Below are positions 35,546-44,328 of a DNA stretch of 64,000 bases, in pieces. The position numbers and the translations under genes are program-made. This stretch comes from CAVQCJ01 sp963711005 (GTDB lineage Bacteria > Actinomycetota > Actinomycetes > Prado026), in the NCBI GenBank assembly GCA_963711005.1, contig CAVQCJ010000004.1:186001-250000 (forward strand), read 5' to 3'. Each line of letters begins with the position of its first letter. Position 1 is the first letter of the stretch. The notes beneath the pieces were generated by a model that worked only from the letters and a program-made list of their open reading frames with translations, searched no databases and had not been told where the DNA came from.

Positions 35546-35617
35546 CCCGGTCGATACACTCCGCCCCACAGGCGAGCAGGGCCGGCGACGACGGCGTCCG
35601 GGGATGGCGGAGACTCG

Positions 35618-36214
35618 ATGACGGTGCAGGGCCAGCCGACCGACCGGCTGAGCGGACGCGAGCGGGTCTCCCGTGCCGCGTACGAGCTCTTCAGCCGGGA
35701 CGGCACCCAGAGCGTCGGCGTGGACGCCGTGATCACCAGGGCCGGCGCGGCGAAGATGACGCTCTACCGCAACTTCCACTCCAAGGACGAGCTGATCCTC
35801 GACTTCCTGCAGCGACGCGAGCGGATCTGGACGCGCGAGTGGCTGCAGACCGAGGCGCTGCGCCGTGGCACGACCCCGGCCGACCACCTGCTCGGCATCT
35901 TCGACGTGTTCGGCGAGTGGTTCGGCAGCGAGGACTTCGACGGGTGCGCCTTCCTGACCACGATGATCGAGGTCAAGGACCTGGACAGCCCGGTCCGGCG
36001 GGCCTGCGTCGAGCACCTCGCCAACATCCGGACGTTCGTCGCCGGCCTCGCGGCGGAGTCCGGGATCGGCGACCCGGACCCGTTCGCCCGGCAGTGGCAC
36101 ATCCTCATGAAGGGCTCGATCATGGCTGCCCACGAGGGCGACATCGCCGCCGCCGCCCGGGCCCGCGAGATCGGCGTGCTGCTGCTGCGCAGCCACGGCG
36201 TGCAAGCCCGGTGA
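35618..36214 (+). CDS. TetR-family transcriptional regulator
   Basis: The product is 198 aa from the ATG at 35618. The helix-turn-helix is at about 26-55 (S-V-G-V-D-A-V-I-T-R-A-G-A-A-K-M-T-L-Y-R-N-F). The C-terminal ligand domain is typical of the family (C-A-F-L-T-T-M-I-E). It lies 50 nt upstream of ahcY on the same strand and probably shares its transcript. A TetR-like palindrome precedes the following methyltransferase gene, so it may control methyl-group genes; that is inference. A -10-like TACACT lies at 35555-35560. Confidence 0.85.
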   Translation: MTVQGQPTDRLSGRERVSRAAYELFSRDGTQSVGVDAVITRAGAAKMTLYRNFHSKDELILDFLQRRERIWTREWLQTEALRRGTTPADHLLGIFDVFGEWFGSEDFDGCAFLTTMIEVKDLDSPVRRACVEHLANIRTFVAGLAAESGIGDPDPFARQWHILMKGSIMAAHEGDIAAAARAREIGVLLLRSHGVQAR

Positions 36215-36264
36215 CCCTCGACCCTGTGCGTCCCGCACTCCGTCCCGCCCATAAAGGAGACCGC

Positions 36265-37731
36265 ATGAAGCCCGGCGACTACCGAGTCAGCGACCTCACC
36301 CTCGCCGACTTCGGCCGCAAGGAGATCCGGCTTGCCGAGCACGAGATGCCGGGCCTGATGTCCACCCGCGAGGAGTTCGCGCAGACGCAGCCGCTGCGCG
36401 GCGCCCGCATCGCCGGTTCGCTGCACATGACGATCCAGACCGCCGTGCTGATCGAGACGCTGGTCTCGCTCGGGGCCGACGTCCGCTGGGTCAGCTGCAA
36501 CATCTTCTCGACGCAGGACCACGCTGCGGCCGCGGTCGTGGTGGGCCCGGACGGCACCTCGGACGCTCCGGCCGGCGTCCCGGTCTTCGCCTGGAAGGGC
36601 GAGACGCTCGAGGAGTACTGGTGGTGCACCGAGCGTCTCTTCGAGTTCACCGACGAGAGCGGCGGGCCGGTCGGGCCGAACATGATCCTCGACGACGGCG
36701 GGGACGCCACGCTGCTCGTGCACCGGGGCGTGGAGTTCGAGCGGGCCGGCGCGGTGCCGCAGCCCGGCCCGGAGGACCCGCACGAGTACCACGTCATCCT
36801 CGACGTGCTTCGGCGGAGCCTGGCCACCGACGCGAACCGCTTCACCCGCATCGCCGCCGACATCGTCGGCGTCACCGAGGAGACGACCACGGGTGTGCAC
36901 CGGCTCTACGAGTTCGCGCGCACCGGCGAGCTGCTCTTCCCCGCCATCAACGTCAACGACTCGGTGACCAAGAGCAAGTTCGACAACAAGTACGGCTGCC
37001 GGCACTCGCTGATCGACGGCATCAACCGGGCCACCGACATGCTGATCGGGGGGAAGGTCGTCGTGGTCTTCGGTTACGGCGACGTGGGCAAGGGCTGCGC
37101 CGAGTCGTTGCGGGGACAGGGCGCCCGCGTGATCGTCACCGAGGTCGACCCGATCTGCGCGCTGCAGGCCGCGATGGACGGCTACCAGGTGACCACGCTC
37201 GAAGAGGTGGTGGGCACCGCCGACTTCTTCATCACCTGCACCGGGAACAAGGACATCATCACGGTTGCGGACATGAAGGCCATGAAGCACCAGGCGGTCG
37301 TCGGGAACATCGGCCACTTCGACAACGAGATCGACATGGCCGGTCTCGAGGGCACGCCCGGCGTCGTGCGCAACCCGATCAAGGCGCAGGTGGACGAGTG
37401 GGTCTTCCCGGCCGAGGGGGACCGGCCGGCGCACTCGATCATCGTGCTCAGCGAGGGCCGGCTGCTGAACCTCGGCAACGCCACCGGGCACCCGAGCTTC
37501 GTCATGTCGAACTCCTTCACCAACCAGGTGATCGCGCAGATGGAGCTGTTCGGGAACCGGGAGACGTACGACAGGCAGGTCTACGTCCTGCCCAAGCACC
37601 TGGACGAGAAGGTCGCCCGCCTGCACCTGGACGCGCTCGGGGTCCGCCTCACCCAGCTGAGCAAGGCGCAGGCCGAGTACATCGGGGTGCACGTGGAGGG
37701 TCCGTACAAGCCGGACTACTACCGCTACTGA
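36265..37731 (+). CDS. ahcY: S-adenosylhomocysteinase
   Basis: The product is 488 aa from the ATG after an AAGGAGA site. The NAD-binding motif G-Y-G-D-V-G-K-G is near 273, with conserved N-V-N-D-S-V-T-K-S-K-F-D-N and the C-terminal K-P-D-Y-Y-R-Y that reaches the neighbouring subunit. It splits S-adenosylhomocysteine into adenosine and homocysteine, which recycles the product of methylation. The length is normal for the longer bacterial form. No SAH riboswitch is visible in the 50-nt leader. Confidence 0.96.
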   Translation: MKPGDYRVSDLTLADFGRKEIRLAEHEMPGLMSTREEFAQTQPLRGARIAGSLHMTIQTAVLIETLVSLGADVRWVSCNIFSTQDHAAAAVVVGPDGTSDAPAGVPVFAWKGETLEEYWWCTERLFEFTDESGGPVGPNMILDDGGDATLLVHRGVEFERAGAVPQPGPEDPHEYHVILDVLRRSLATDANRFTRIAADIVGVTEETTTGVHRLYEFARTGELLFPAINVNDSVTKSKFDNKYGCRHSLIDGINRATDMLIGGKVVVVFGYGDVGKGCAESLRGQGARVIVTEVDPICALQAAMDGYQVTTLEEVVGTADFFITCTGNKDIITVADMKAMKHQAVVGNIGHFDNEIDMAGLEGTPGVVRNPIKAQVDEWVFPAEGDRPAHSIIVLSEGRLLNLGNATGHPSFVMSNSFTNQVIAQMELFGNRETYDRQVYVLPKHLDEKVARLHLDALGVRLTQLSKAQAEYIGVHVEGPYKPDYYRY

Positions 37732-37750
37732 CGGGCGACCCACCCGGCCA

Positions 37751-37778
37751 GGGCCGGGCGCCTCTTGCGCGCCGGCCC
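37751..37778. terminator. Hairpin after ahcY
   Basis: GGGCCGG-GCGC pairs with GCGC-(G)-CCGGCCC around a CTCTT loop, with one bulged base. It lies 20 nt after the ahcY stop and before the methyltransferase gene, so the two may be separate transcripts or linked by attenuation. Confidence 0.55.
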
Positions 37779-37801
37779 GGCCGGGACGATCCTTGGCCCA
37801 C

Positions 37802-37817
37802 CTGAACGCCCATTCAG
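37802..37817. promoter_or_regulatory. Candidate regulator palindrome CTGAA-N6-TTCAG
   Basis: Five-base arms flank six bases, ending 13 nt before the start of the GcvT-family gene. Size and symmetry resemble small TetR operators; the TetR gene two genes upstream is a candidate. Confidence 0.35.
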
Positions 37818-37830
37818 AGAGGGCCCCGCC

Positions 37831-39003
37831 ATGGTCGCCAGCACGTCAACCGAGCTCCTGCCGACGTCCAGCACGCTGTACTTCGGCCCCTGGTACCGCA
37901 AGTCGCCGATGTTCGAGTCGACGCTGCGGGCCGGCTGCTCGGCGTACGACATCTACAACCACATGTACCTGCCCGGCTACTACGACGACCCGGTGACCGA
38001 GTACTGGGCCCTGCTCAACGGCGTGACGCTGTGGGACGTCGGGGTCGAGCGGGTCGTCCAGATCAGCGGGCCGGACGCCTTCGAGCTCACCAACATGCTG
38101 ACGTGCCGCGACCTGACCAAGTGCGCCGTCGGCCAGGGCAAGTACGTGCTGATCACCGCGCCGGACGGCGGCATCGTCAACGACCCGGTGCTGCTGCGCC
38201 GGGCCGAGGACTCGTTCTGGCTGTGCCTGGCCGACAGCGACGTCCACCTGTACGCGCTCGGGATCGCGACCGGGCGGGGCATGGACGTCGAGGTGTCGCT
38301 GCCGGACGTGCACCCCGTCCAGGTGCAGGGGCCCAAGGCCAAGGACGTCATGCGCGCGCTCGTCGGCGACGCGGTCCTGGACGTCAAGTACTACTGGACC
38401 ATGGACGCCGAGATCGCGGGTGCCCCCGTCGTGATCAGCCGCACCGGCTGGACCGGCGAGGTCGGGTACGAGGTCTACCTCACCGACTCCAGCAAGGGCG
38501 CGGCGCTGTGGGACGCGATCATGACCGCGGGGGCCGAGCACGACATCCGGCCGATCGCCCCGTGCGAGGCGCGCCGGATCGAGGCCGGAATCTTCAACTA
38601 CAACTCCGACATCACCCTCTCCGACAACCCGTTCCAGGTCATGGGGCTGGAGCGGCTGGTCGAGGAGCAGGACGCGGACTACATCGGCAAGGCGGCGCTG
38701 GAGCGGATCCGGGACGAGGGCGTCAGCCGCCGGCTGGTGGGCATCGAGATGCCCGGGGAGCCGCTGGCGCTGGAGATCGCCGAGGTGCGGCCGGCGCTGC
38801 ACGAGGGCCGCGAGGTCGGCCGCGTCACGGACCTGATCTGGTCGCCGCGGATGGAGCGGAACATCGGCTACGTGTGGCTGCCGACCGAGCTCTCCAAGCC
38901 CGGGACGCCGTTGCAGGTGGAGGGCGCCGACGGCCGGCTGGTGGACGCGACCACGGCCGCGATCCCCTTCCTCGACCCTGGCAAGCAGGTGCCGGCCGCC
39001 TAG
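37831..39003 (+). CDS. GcvT-family tetrahydrofolate-dependent demethylase, DmdA-like
   Basis: The product is 390 aa from the ATG with a GAGAGGG site. It has the aminomethyltransferase fold. Several stretches resemble DMSP demethylase DmdA more than glycine-cleavage T protein: Y-N-H-M-Y-L, Y-W-A-L, L-W-D-V-G-V-E-R, M-L-T-C-R-D-L-T-K and G-I-V-N-D-P-V. Such enzymes move a methyl group from a substrate to tetrahydrofolate. The neighbour ahcY supports methyl-group metabolism. The actual substrate (DMSP, a methylamine or a methoxyaromatic) cannot be decided from sequence alone. Confidence 0.8.
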   Translation: MVASTSTELLPTSSTLYFGPWYRKSPMFESTLRAGCSAYDIYNHMYLPGYYDDPVTEYWALLNGVTLWDVGVERVVQISGPDAFELTNMLTCRDLTKCAVGQGKYVLITAPDGGIVNDPVLLRRAEDSFWLCLADSDVHLYALGIATGRGMDVEVSLPDVHPVQVQGPKAKDVMRALVGDAVLDVKYYWTMDAEIAGAPVVISRTGWTGEVGYEVYLTDSSKGAALWDAIMTAGAEHDIRPIAPCEARRIEAGIFNYNSDITLSDNPFQVMGLERLVEEQDADYIGKAALERIRDEGVSRRLVGIEMPGEPLALEIAEVRPALHEGREVGRVTDLIWSPRMERNIGYVWLPTELSKPGTPLQVEGADGRLVDATTAAIPFLDPGKQVPAA

Positions 39004-39009
39004 CCGTAC

Positions 39010-40542
39010 CTAGCCGATGTGCAGCGCGCGGACGTCCTCGATGGTGTCCGCCTCGTCGGCGCGCTTGTCGGGGCGGTAGCGCACCACCCGGGCGAACCGC
39101 AGCGCGACGCCGCCCGGGTAGCGGGGCGAGGCCTGCACGCCGTCGAACGCGATCTCGACGACCAGCTCGGGCCGGACGAAGACCTGCCACTGGTTGCGCG
39201 ACTCCTCGACCGCGAGCAGCCGGGCGGTCTGCTCGCGCAGCATCGCGTCGGTGAGCCCTTTGAACGTCTTGCCCAGCATCACGAACCCGCCGTGGTCCGG
39301 GTCGCGGGCCCCCAGGTGCAGGTTCGACAGCCAGCCCTGCCTGCGCCCGTGCCCCCACTCGGCGGCCAGCACCACCAGGTCGAGGGTGTGCACCGGCTTG
39401 ACCTTCAGCCAGCCGACGCCCCGGCGGCCGGCGGCGTACGGGGTGTCGAGCGACTTCACCACGACGCCCTCGTGCCCCCGGGCGATCGCGTCGGCCAGGA
39501 ACGCGCTCGCCTCGTCCGGCTCCGCGGTGACCAGCCTCGGCACCCGCAGCCCGGCCGGGACCACCCGCTCGAGCACCTCGGCGCGCCCGGCGGCGGCGAC
39601 GCCCAGCAGGTCAGCGCCGTCCAGGTGCAGGACGTCGAACACGAACAGCGTCAGCGGTGTCTGCGCCCGGGCCTTCCCCACGTCGACACGGGAACCGATC
39701 CGGCTCCCGGTCTGCTGGAACGGCCGGGGCCGGCCGTCCGGGCGCAGGGCGATCGCCTCACCGTCGAGCACGACGGACCGGACCGGCAGCGTGAGCGCCG
39801 CCTCGACGAGCTCGGGCACCCGGCCGGTGATGTCGTCCAGCGTGCGGGTGAAGACGCGGACGTCGGCCGGGTCGGCGCCGGTGCGGTGGATCTGGACCCG
39901 TACCCCGTCGAGCTTCCACTCGACCGCCGCACGGCCGACCCGCGCCAGCGCGGCGGGGACGGACGCGGCGGTCTGCGCCAGCATCGGCTGCACCGGCCGT
40001 CCGACCTCGAGCTGGAACCGGGCCAGACCGGCGGCGCCGTCGGCGAACGCGGCGGCCGCGACCGGACCGACGTCGCCGCGCAGCATCACCGCCTGACGTA
40101 CGTCATCGGCGGGCAGGTCGGCAGCCCTGGCGACCGCGTCGGTGACCAGCGAGGCCAGCGCGCCCTGCCGGAGCTCACCGGCAACCAGGCCGCCGAGGAA
40201 ACGCTGCTCCTGCTCGGTGGCGCGCACCATCAGTGCCGACAGCAGCTCACGCCTGCGACTGTGCGAGCCTGGTCCGCTGAGCGTCGCGATCGTCTCGAAG
40301 GCTGAGTCGACCTCGAGCGCGGTGAGCGACGGCTCGGCGGCCGGCTCCGGCAGGTCGCGCAGGGACGCCCAGCCCACGCCGGTCCTGCGTTGCAGCAGCT
40401 CACCGGACAGGTACGCCACCACGACCGCCACCTCGCCGGGGTCGGCCGCGCGCAGGCAGGCCGCCAGCAGCGCGACCTTCCGGGACCGGGCGGGCGTGGC
40501 CGCGACGGCGGCCGAGGCGGCGGCGACATCGGCGAGCAGCAC
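39010..40542 (-). CDS. ligB: ATP-dependent DNA ligase, LigB type
   Basis: The product is 510 aa from the GTG at 40542, which gives the usual LigB opening (L-L-A-D-V-A-A-A-S-A-A-V). The N-terminal helical domain is at about 1-205, the nucleotidyltransferase domain has the active-site Lys in E-W-K-L-D-G-V-R, then the OB-fold (about 400-510). It seals nicks with ATP. Actinomycetes keep it as an extra ligase beside NAD-dependent LigA. It is convergent with the methyltransferase gene. Confidence 0.92.
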   Translation of the reverse strand: MLLADVAAASAAVAATPARSRKVALLAACLRAADPGEVAVVVAYLSGELLQRRTGVGWASLRDLPEPAAEPSLTALEVDSAFETIATLSGPGSHSRRRELLSALMVRATEQEQRFLGGLVAGELRQGALASLVTDAVARAADLPADDVRQAVMLRGDVGPVAAAAFADGAAGLARFQLEVGRPVQPMLAQTAASVPAALARVGRAAVEWKLDGVRVQIHRTGADPADVRVFTRTLDDITGRVPELVEAALTLPVRSVVLDGEAIALRPDGRPRPFQQTGSRIGSRVDVGKARAQTPLTLFVFDVLHLDGADLLGVAAAGRAEVLERVVPAGLRVPRLVTAEPDEASAFLADAIARGHEGVVVKSLDTPYAAGRRGVGWLKVKPVHTLDLVVLAAEWGHGRRQGWLSNLHLGARDPDHGGFVMLGKTFKGLTDAMLREQTARLLAVEESRNQWQVFVRPELVVEIAFDGVQASPRYPGGVALRFARVVRYRPDKRADEADTIEDVRALHIG

Positions 40543-40765
40543 CCGCCCATTCTGCTGACCCGCGCCGACAACGAGGGGTCGGACGCTGCGCCGGCCGGGG
40601 CAGCCGCTGCACGCGCCGGGAGCGCGGCAGCACACAGCGTGTTCGGCTGTGCCCGCGCATGGCTGGTGCTTGTCCCGAGCGGCTGACGCCGCTGTCCGGG
40701 ACGGCTACTGTCCGAGCAGTCAGCCGGCCCGGCAGGCCGGCCGTCACGACCAGCGGGGAGCAGCC

Positions 40766-42370
40766 GTGCGCACCGTCCAGCACCGTCCGGCGGCCTTCCT
40801 CGGCGTGGCCGCCACCGTCGTCCTGCTCGCCACCTCGCTCGCCCCTTCCGCGTCGGCGGCGAGCCCGGCTCCGGCGGCGACCGCGAGTGGCCCGGACGCG
40901 GCGGTCACGCTCAAGGTGATGTCGCAGAACATCTTCTACGGTGGCGACGACCTGGTCCCGAGCACGGAGACGTTCTGCCCGGTGGCCGACGGGTGCCCGG
41001 AGAACCTGCTGCGGATCGAGCGGGTCATCCGGATGTCCGGCGCGGACGTCGTCGGCCTGCAGGAGGCCGAGCGCAACACCGACGTCATCGCGAAGGCGTT
41101 GGGCTGGTACTCCAGCGCGCGCGACCACGTCATCTCCCGCTTCCCGATCGTCGACCCGCCGGACGGCGACGGCGTGTACGTGTTCGTCGAGCCGTCCCCC
41201 GGCCGGGTGGTAGCGGTGGCCAACGTGCACATGCCGTCCGACCCGTACGGGCCGTACGCGGTCCGCGACGGCGCGACCAGGGCGCAGGTCCTCGAGCTGG
41301 AGCGGACCGTCCGGCTGCCGGCGATCCAGACGCAGCTCACGGTGCTGCCGGCGCTGGCCGCGCAGGGCATCCCGGTCTTCCTCACCGGCGACTTCAACAG
41401 CCCGTCCTCCCTCGACTGGACGGCCGCGGTCGCGAGGGTGCGCCCCGACGTGAAGTACCCGGTCGTGTGGCCGGTGAGCAAGGCGCTGGCCGACGTGGGG
41501 CTCAGGGACTCCTACCGTGAGGCGCACCCGGACCCGGTGGCGGTGCCTGGCTTCACCTGGACCCCGGGCAGCCCCGAGGCCGACCCGCACGAGGTGTTCG
41601 ACCGCATCGACTGGGTGCTGCACGCCGGTCCGGTCAGGACGCTCGCCAGCACGGTGGTCGGCGAGGTCGGCGACGTGGACGCCGGGGTGCAGTTCAGCCC
41701 GTACCCCAGCGACCACCGCGGCGTGGTCTCCACGTTCGCCGTCCGTCCGGCGGTCTCGCCGGTCCTGGTCGCACCGATGACCCGACGGCTCAGCACCGGC
41801 CAGTCGCTCGGCGTCACGTTCCACGCGCCGGGCCAGCCGGGCGAGCGGGTGGGCGTGGTCCGGGCCGGCACCGGCCCGGCGTCGATGGTGTTCAGCCTGG
41901 ACACCCGAGGCCGCACCGACGGGACGCTGTTCTTCGGCGGGGCGCTGACCGCGACGCTGGCCCCCGGGGCGTACGACGTGCTGCTGCTCTCGCCGCAGTC
42001 CGAGGTTCTCTCGCGCAGCCCGTTCTGGCTCTACCCGCCCGGCACGCACGCGAGCATCAGCACCGACAGCAGCACGTACACGGTGGGCCAGCCGATCGGC
42101 GTCTCCTGGGACCACGCGCCGGGGATGGCGCTGGACTGGGTCGGGGTGTTCCGCTGCTACCCGGCCGGCTGCGCCGGCAACGGCGGCTACCTCCTGTACT
42201 GGTACACGCACACGGCCATCCGCGGCAGCGGGGTGATCGGACCCGGCGCGGACACCTTCCCCGGTGCGATCTCCTGGCCGCTGCCACCGGGCACGTACGT
42301 GGTTCGGCTGCTCACCGACGACGGCTACAAGTCGATCGCGGTGTCGGCGCGGTTCACCGTGACGGGATAG
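40766..42370 (+). CDS. Secreted endonuclease/exonuclease/phosphatase-family protein
   Basis: The product is 534 aa from the GTG with GGGAG 5 nt upstream. A signal peptide (about 1-31, ending A-S-A-A) is followed by the EEP domain (about 45-325). The catalytic pattern is M-S-Q-N-I-F, L-Q-E-A-E, G-D-F-N-S and S-D-H-R-G. The last 200 residues form two beta-sandwich-like modules. Substrates of such enzymes include nucleic acids, inositol phosphates or sphingomyelin; this one cannot be settled. The end overlaps the convergent modC gene by 17 nt. Confidence 0.85.
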   Translation: MRTVQHRPAAFLGVAATVVLLATSLAPSASAASPAPAATASGPDAAVTLKVMSQNIFYGGDDLVPSTETFCPVADGCPENLLRIERVIRMSGADVVGLQEAERNTDVIAKALGWYSSARDHVISRFPIVDPPDGDGVYVFVEPSPGRVVAVANVHMPSDPYGPYAVRDGATRAQVLELERTVRLPAIQTQLTVLPALAAQGIPVFLTGDFNSPSSLDWTAAVARVRPDVKYPVVWPVSKALADVGLRDSYREAHPDPVAVPGFTWTPGSPEADPHEVFDRIDWVLHAGPVRTLASTVVGEVGDVDAGVQFSPYPSDHRGVVSTFAVRPAVSPVLVAPMTRRLSTGQSLGVTFHAPGQPGERVGVVRAGTGPASMVFSLDTRGRTDGTLFFGGALTATLAPGAYDVLLLSPQSEVLSRSPFWLYPPGTHASISTDSSTYTVGQPIGVSWDHAPGMALDWVGVFRCYPAGCAGNGGYLLYWYTHTAIRGSGVIGPGADTFPGAISWPLPPGTYVVRLLTDDGYKSIAVSARFTVTG

Positions 42371-43448
42371 CCGGCGACCGCTCGTACACCTCGAGGTCGG
42401 TCGCCTTGACCGACAGCCAGACCGGCGCACCCGCGCGCAGCTGCAGGTCGGCGACGGCGGCCGGTGTCACGTCGACGAGCGCGTACGGCGGGCCGTCCAC
42501 CTCGATCCGGACGCGGTCGGCCAGCAGCGTCAGCCCGGCGACGGTGCCCGGCCACGTGTTGCGCGCGCTGGTGCCCTCCGGCCGGGTGGTCGCGACCAGG
42601 ACCGCGGACGGCCGCACCGCGACGAGCACCTGCCCGTGCGCGCCGTGGTCCGGGACGACGAACCGGCCGCCGCGGTCCAGCGCGACCTCGGCGCCGTCGG
42701 CGCGGCCCGGGTAGAGGTTGAGCCCGACCAGCCGGGCCACGTAGTCGGTCGCCGGGCGCCGCGCGACCTCACCGGGCGGCCCGTCCTGCACGATGCGCCC
42801 GTCCTCGAGGACCAGCAGGCGGTCGGCCAGGACCAGCGCCTCAAGCGGGTCGTGGGTGACGAGCAGGCTCGGTCCGGCGAAGGCGGACAGATGCCGGCGC
42901 AGCTCGTCCTGGACGTCCAGGCGGGTGCGCGCGTCGAGCGCGGACAGCGGCTCGTCCAGCAGCAGCAGCGCGGGCTCGCCGGCCAGCGCCCTGGCCAGCG
43001 CTACCCGTTGCGCCTGGCCGCCGGACAGCGCGCCGGGGCGCCGGTCGGCCAGGTCGGCCAGCCCCAGCCGGCTGAGCCACCGGCCGGCTGCGGCCCTGGC
43101 CCCCTCGCGGCCCAGCCCGGCGGAGCGCAGTGGGAACGCCACGTTGTCCTGGACGCTCAGGTGCGGGAACAGCCGGTAGTCCTGGAAGACGAACCCCACG
43201 GGACGGGCGTTGGGCTCGACGAACGCGCCGCTGCCGGCGTCGTCGAGCACCCGGTCGCCGAGGAGCACGGTGCCGGCACTCACCGGAGTCAGCCCGGCCA
43301 GTGCGCGCAGCAGCGTCGACTTGCCAGCGCCGTTGGGTCCGAGCACTCCGAGGACCTCACCGGGCGGCGCGTCGAACGCGACCGCCAGCGCGAACGACCC
43401 GCGCCGGACCAGCGCGTCGACCCGCAGCCCGTGCGGTGGCTCGCTCAC
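42354..43448 (-). CDS. modC: Molybdate ABC transporter ATPase
   Basis: This 364-aa protein starts at a GTG overlapping the modB stop. Walker A is G-P-N-G-A-G-K-S-T, signature L-S-G-G-Q, Walker B L-L-L-L-D-E-P-L-S, with the H-loop in V-T-H-D. A C-terminal TOBE domain (about 285-355) fits ModC-type regulation by molybdate. It powers molybdate import by ModB. This would feed Mo cofactor synthesis for the two CO dehydrogenases. Confidence 0.92.
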   Translation of the reverse strand: MSEPPHGLRVDALVRRGSFALAVAFDAPPGEVLGVLGPNGAGKSTLLRALAGLTPVSAGTVLLGDRVLDDAGSGAFVEPNARPVGFVFQDYRLFPHLSVQDNVAFPLRSAGLGREGARAAAGRWLSRLGLADLADRRPGALSGGQAQRVALARALAGEPALLLLDEPLSALDARTRLDVQDELRRHLSAFAGPSLLVTHDPLEALVLADRLLVLEDGRIVQDGPPGEVARRPATDYVARLVGLNLYPGRADGAEVALDRGGRFVVPDHGAHGQVLVAVRPSAVLVATTRPEGTSARNTWPGTVAGLTLLADRVRIEVDGPPYALVDVTPAAVADLQLRAGAPVWLSVKATDLEVYERSPAIPSR

Positions 43449-44305
43449 TGGGTCGGGCTCCCGCGCAGCCAGTAGTCGCGCAGCCCGACCAGGACGACTA
43501 CGGACGCCACCAGCAGCACCAGGCTGAGCGCGATCGCCGCGTCCGGGTCCGTCTCCAGCGCGTAGTACACCTGGATCGGCATGGTCTGCGTCCGACCGGG
43601 GAAGCTGCCCGCGAACGTGATCGTCGCGCCGAACTCGCCCAGGGCCCGGGCCCAGCACAGGACGCCGCCGGCGACCAGCGAGGGCGCGACCAGCGGCAGC
43701 GTCACCCGCCGGAACACCCCGAGCCTGGACGCGCCGAGCGTGGCGGCGGCCTCCTCGTACCCCTGGTCGGACGAGCGCAGCGCCCCCTCGACCGTGATGA
43801 CCAGGAACGGCATCGCGACGAACGTCTCGGCCATCACGACGGCGAGCGGGGAGAACGGGATCGTCAGCCCGAACCACTGGTCCAGGTACCGGCCGACGAA
43901 GCCCTCGCGGCCGAACGCCAGCAGCAGCGCGACGCCGCCGACCACCGGCGGCAGCACCAGCGGCAGCGTGACCAGGGCGCGCAGGTACCGCCGGCCGGGG
44001 AACCGCCCGCGGGCCAGCACCCAGGCCAGCGGCACGCCGATCACGAAGGCCGTCGCCGTGGCCACGCTCGCTGTCCACAGCGACAGCCACAGCGCCTGCG
44101 TGACGTCGTCGGTGCGCAGGATCGAGCCGAGCCGGCCCCAGGGGGCGCGGACCACGAGCCCGACCAGCGGGAGCAGCAGGAACGCCAGCCCGATCAGGGC
44201 AGGGACGAGCAGCGGCACCGGGGTGCCGCGGGCCGACCCGCCCCGTTCGGCCCGGTGCTCCCGCTCGTCCGGCGACAGCCGGACGGGTGCGGCCAGGTTG
44301 TCCAC
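43445..44305 (-). CDS. modB: Molybdate ABC transporter permease
   Basis: This 286-aa protein starts at a GTG. It has six predicted membrane segments and the permease EAA loop E-E-A-A-A-T-L-G-A-S near 200, the contact to ModC. The N-terminal cytoplasmic extension (about 1-30) is polar. It lies 23 nt after modA and overlaps modC. Confidence 0.92.
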   Translation of the reverse strand: MDNLAAPVRLSPDEREHRAERGGSARGTPVPLLVPALIGLAFLLLPLVGLVVRAPWGRLGSILRTDDVTQALWLSLWTASVATATAFVIGVPLAWVLARGRFPGRRYLRALVTLPLVLPPVVGGVALLLAFGREGFVGRYLDQWFGLTIPFSPLAVVMAETFVAMPFLVITVEGALRSSDQGYEEAAATLGASRLGVFRRVTLPLVAPSLVAGGVLCWARALGEFGATITFAGSFPGRTQTMPIQVYYALETDPDAAIALSLVLLVASVVVLVGLRDYWLRGSPTQ

Positions 44306-44328
44306 GGCCGGACGCTACCGTCGCGAGG

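Noticed and set aside
36215..36264. SAH riboswitch before ahcY
   Set aside because: The 50-nt spacer is too short and lacks the paired elements; only a ribosome site is visible.
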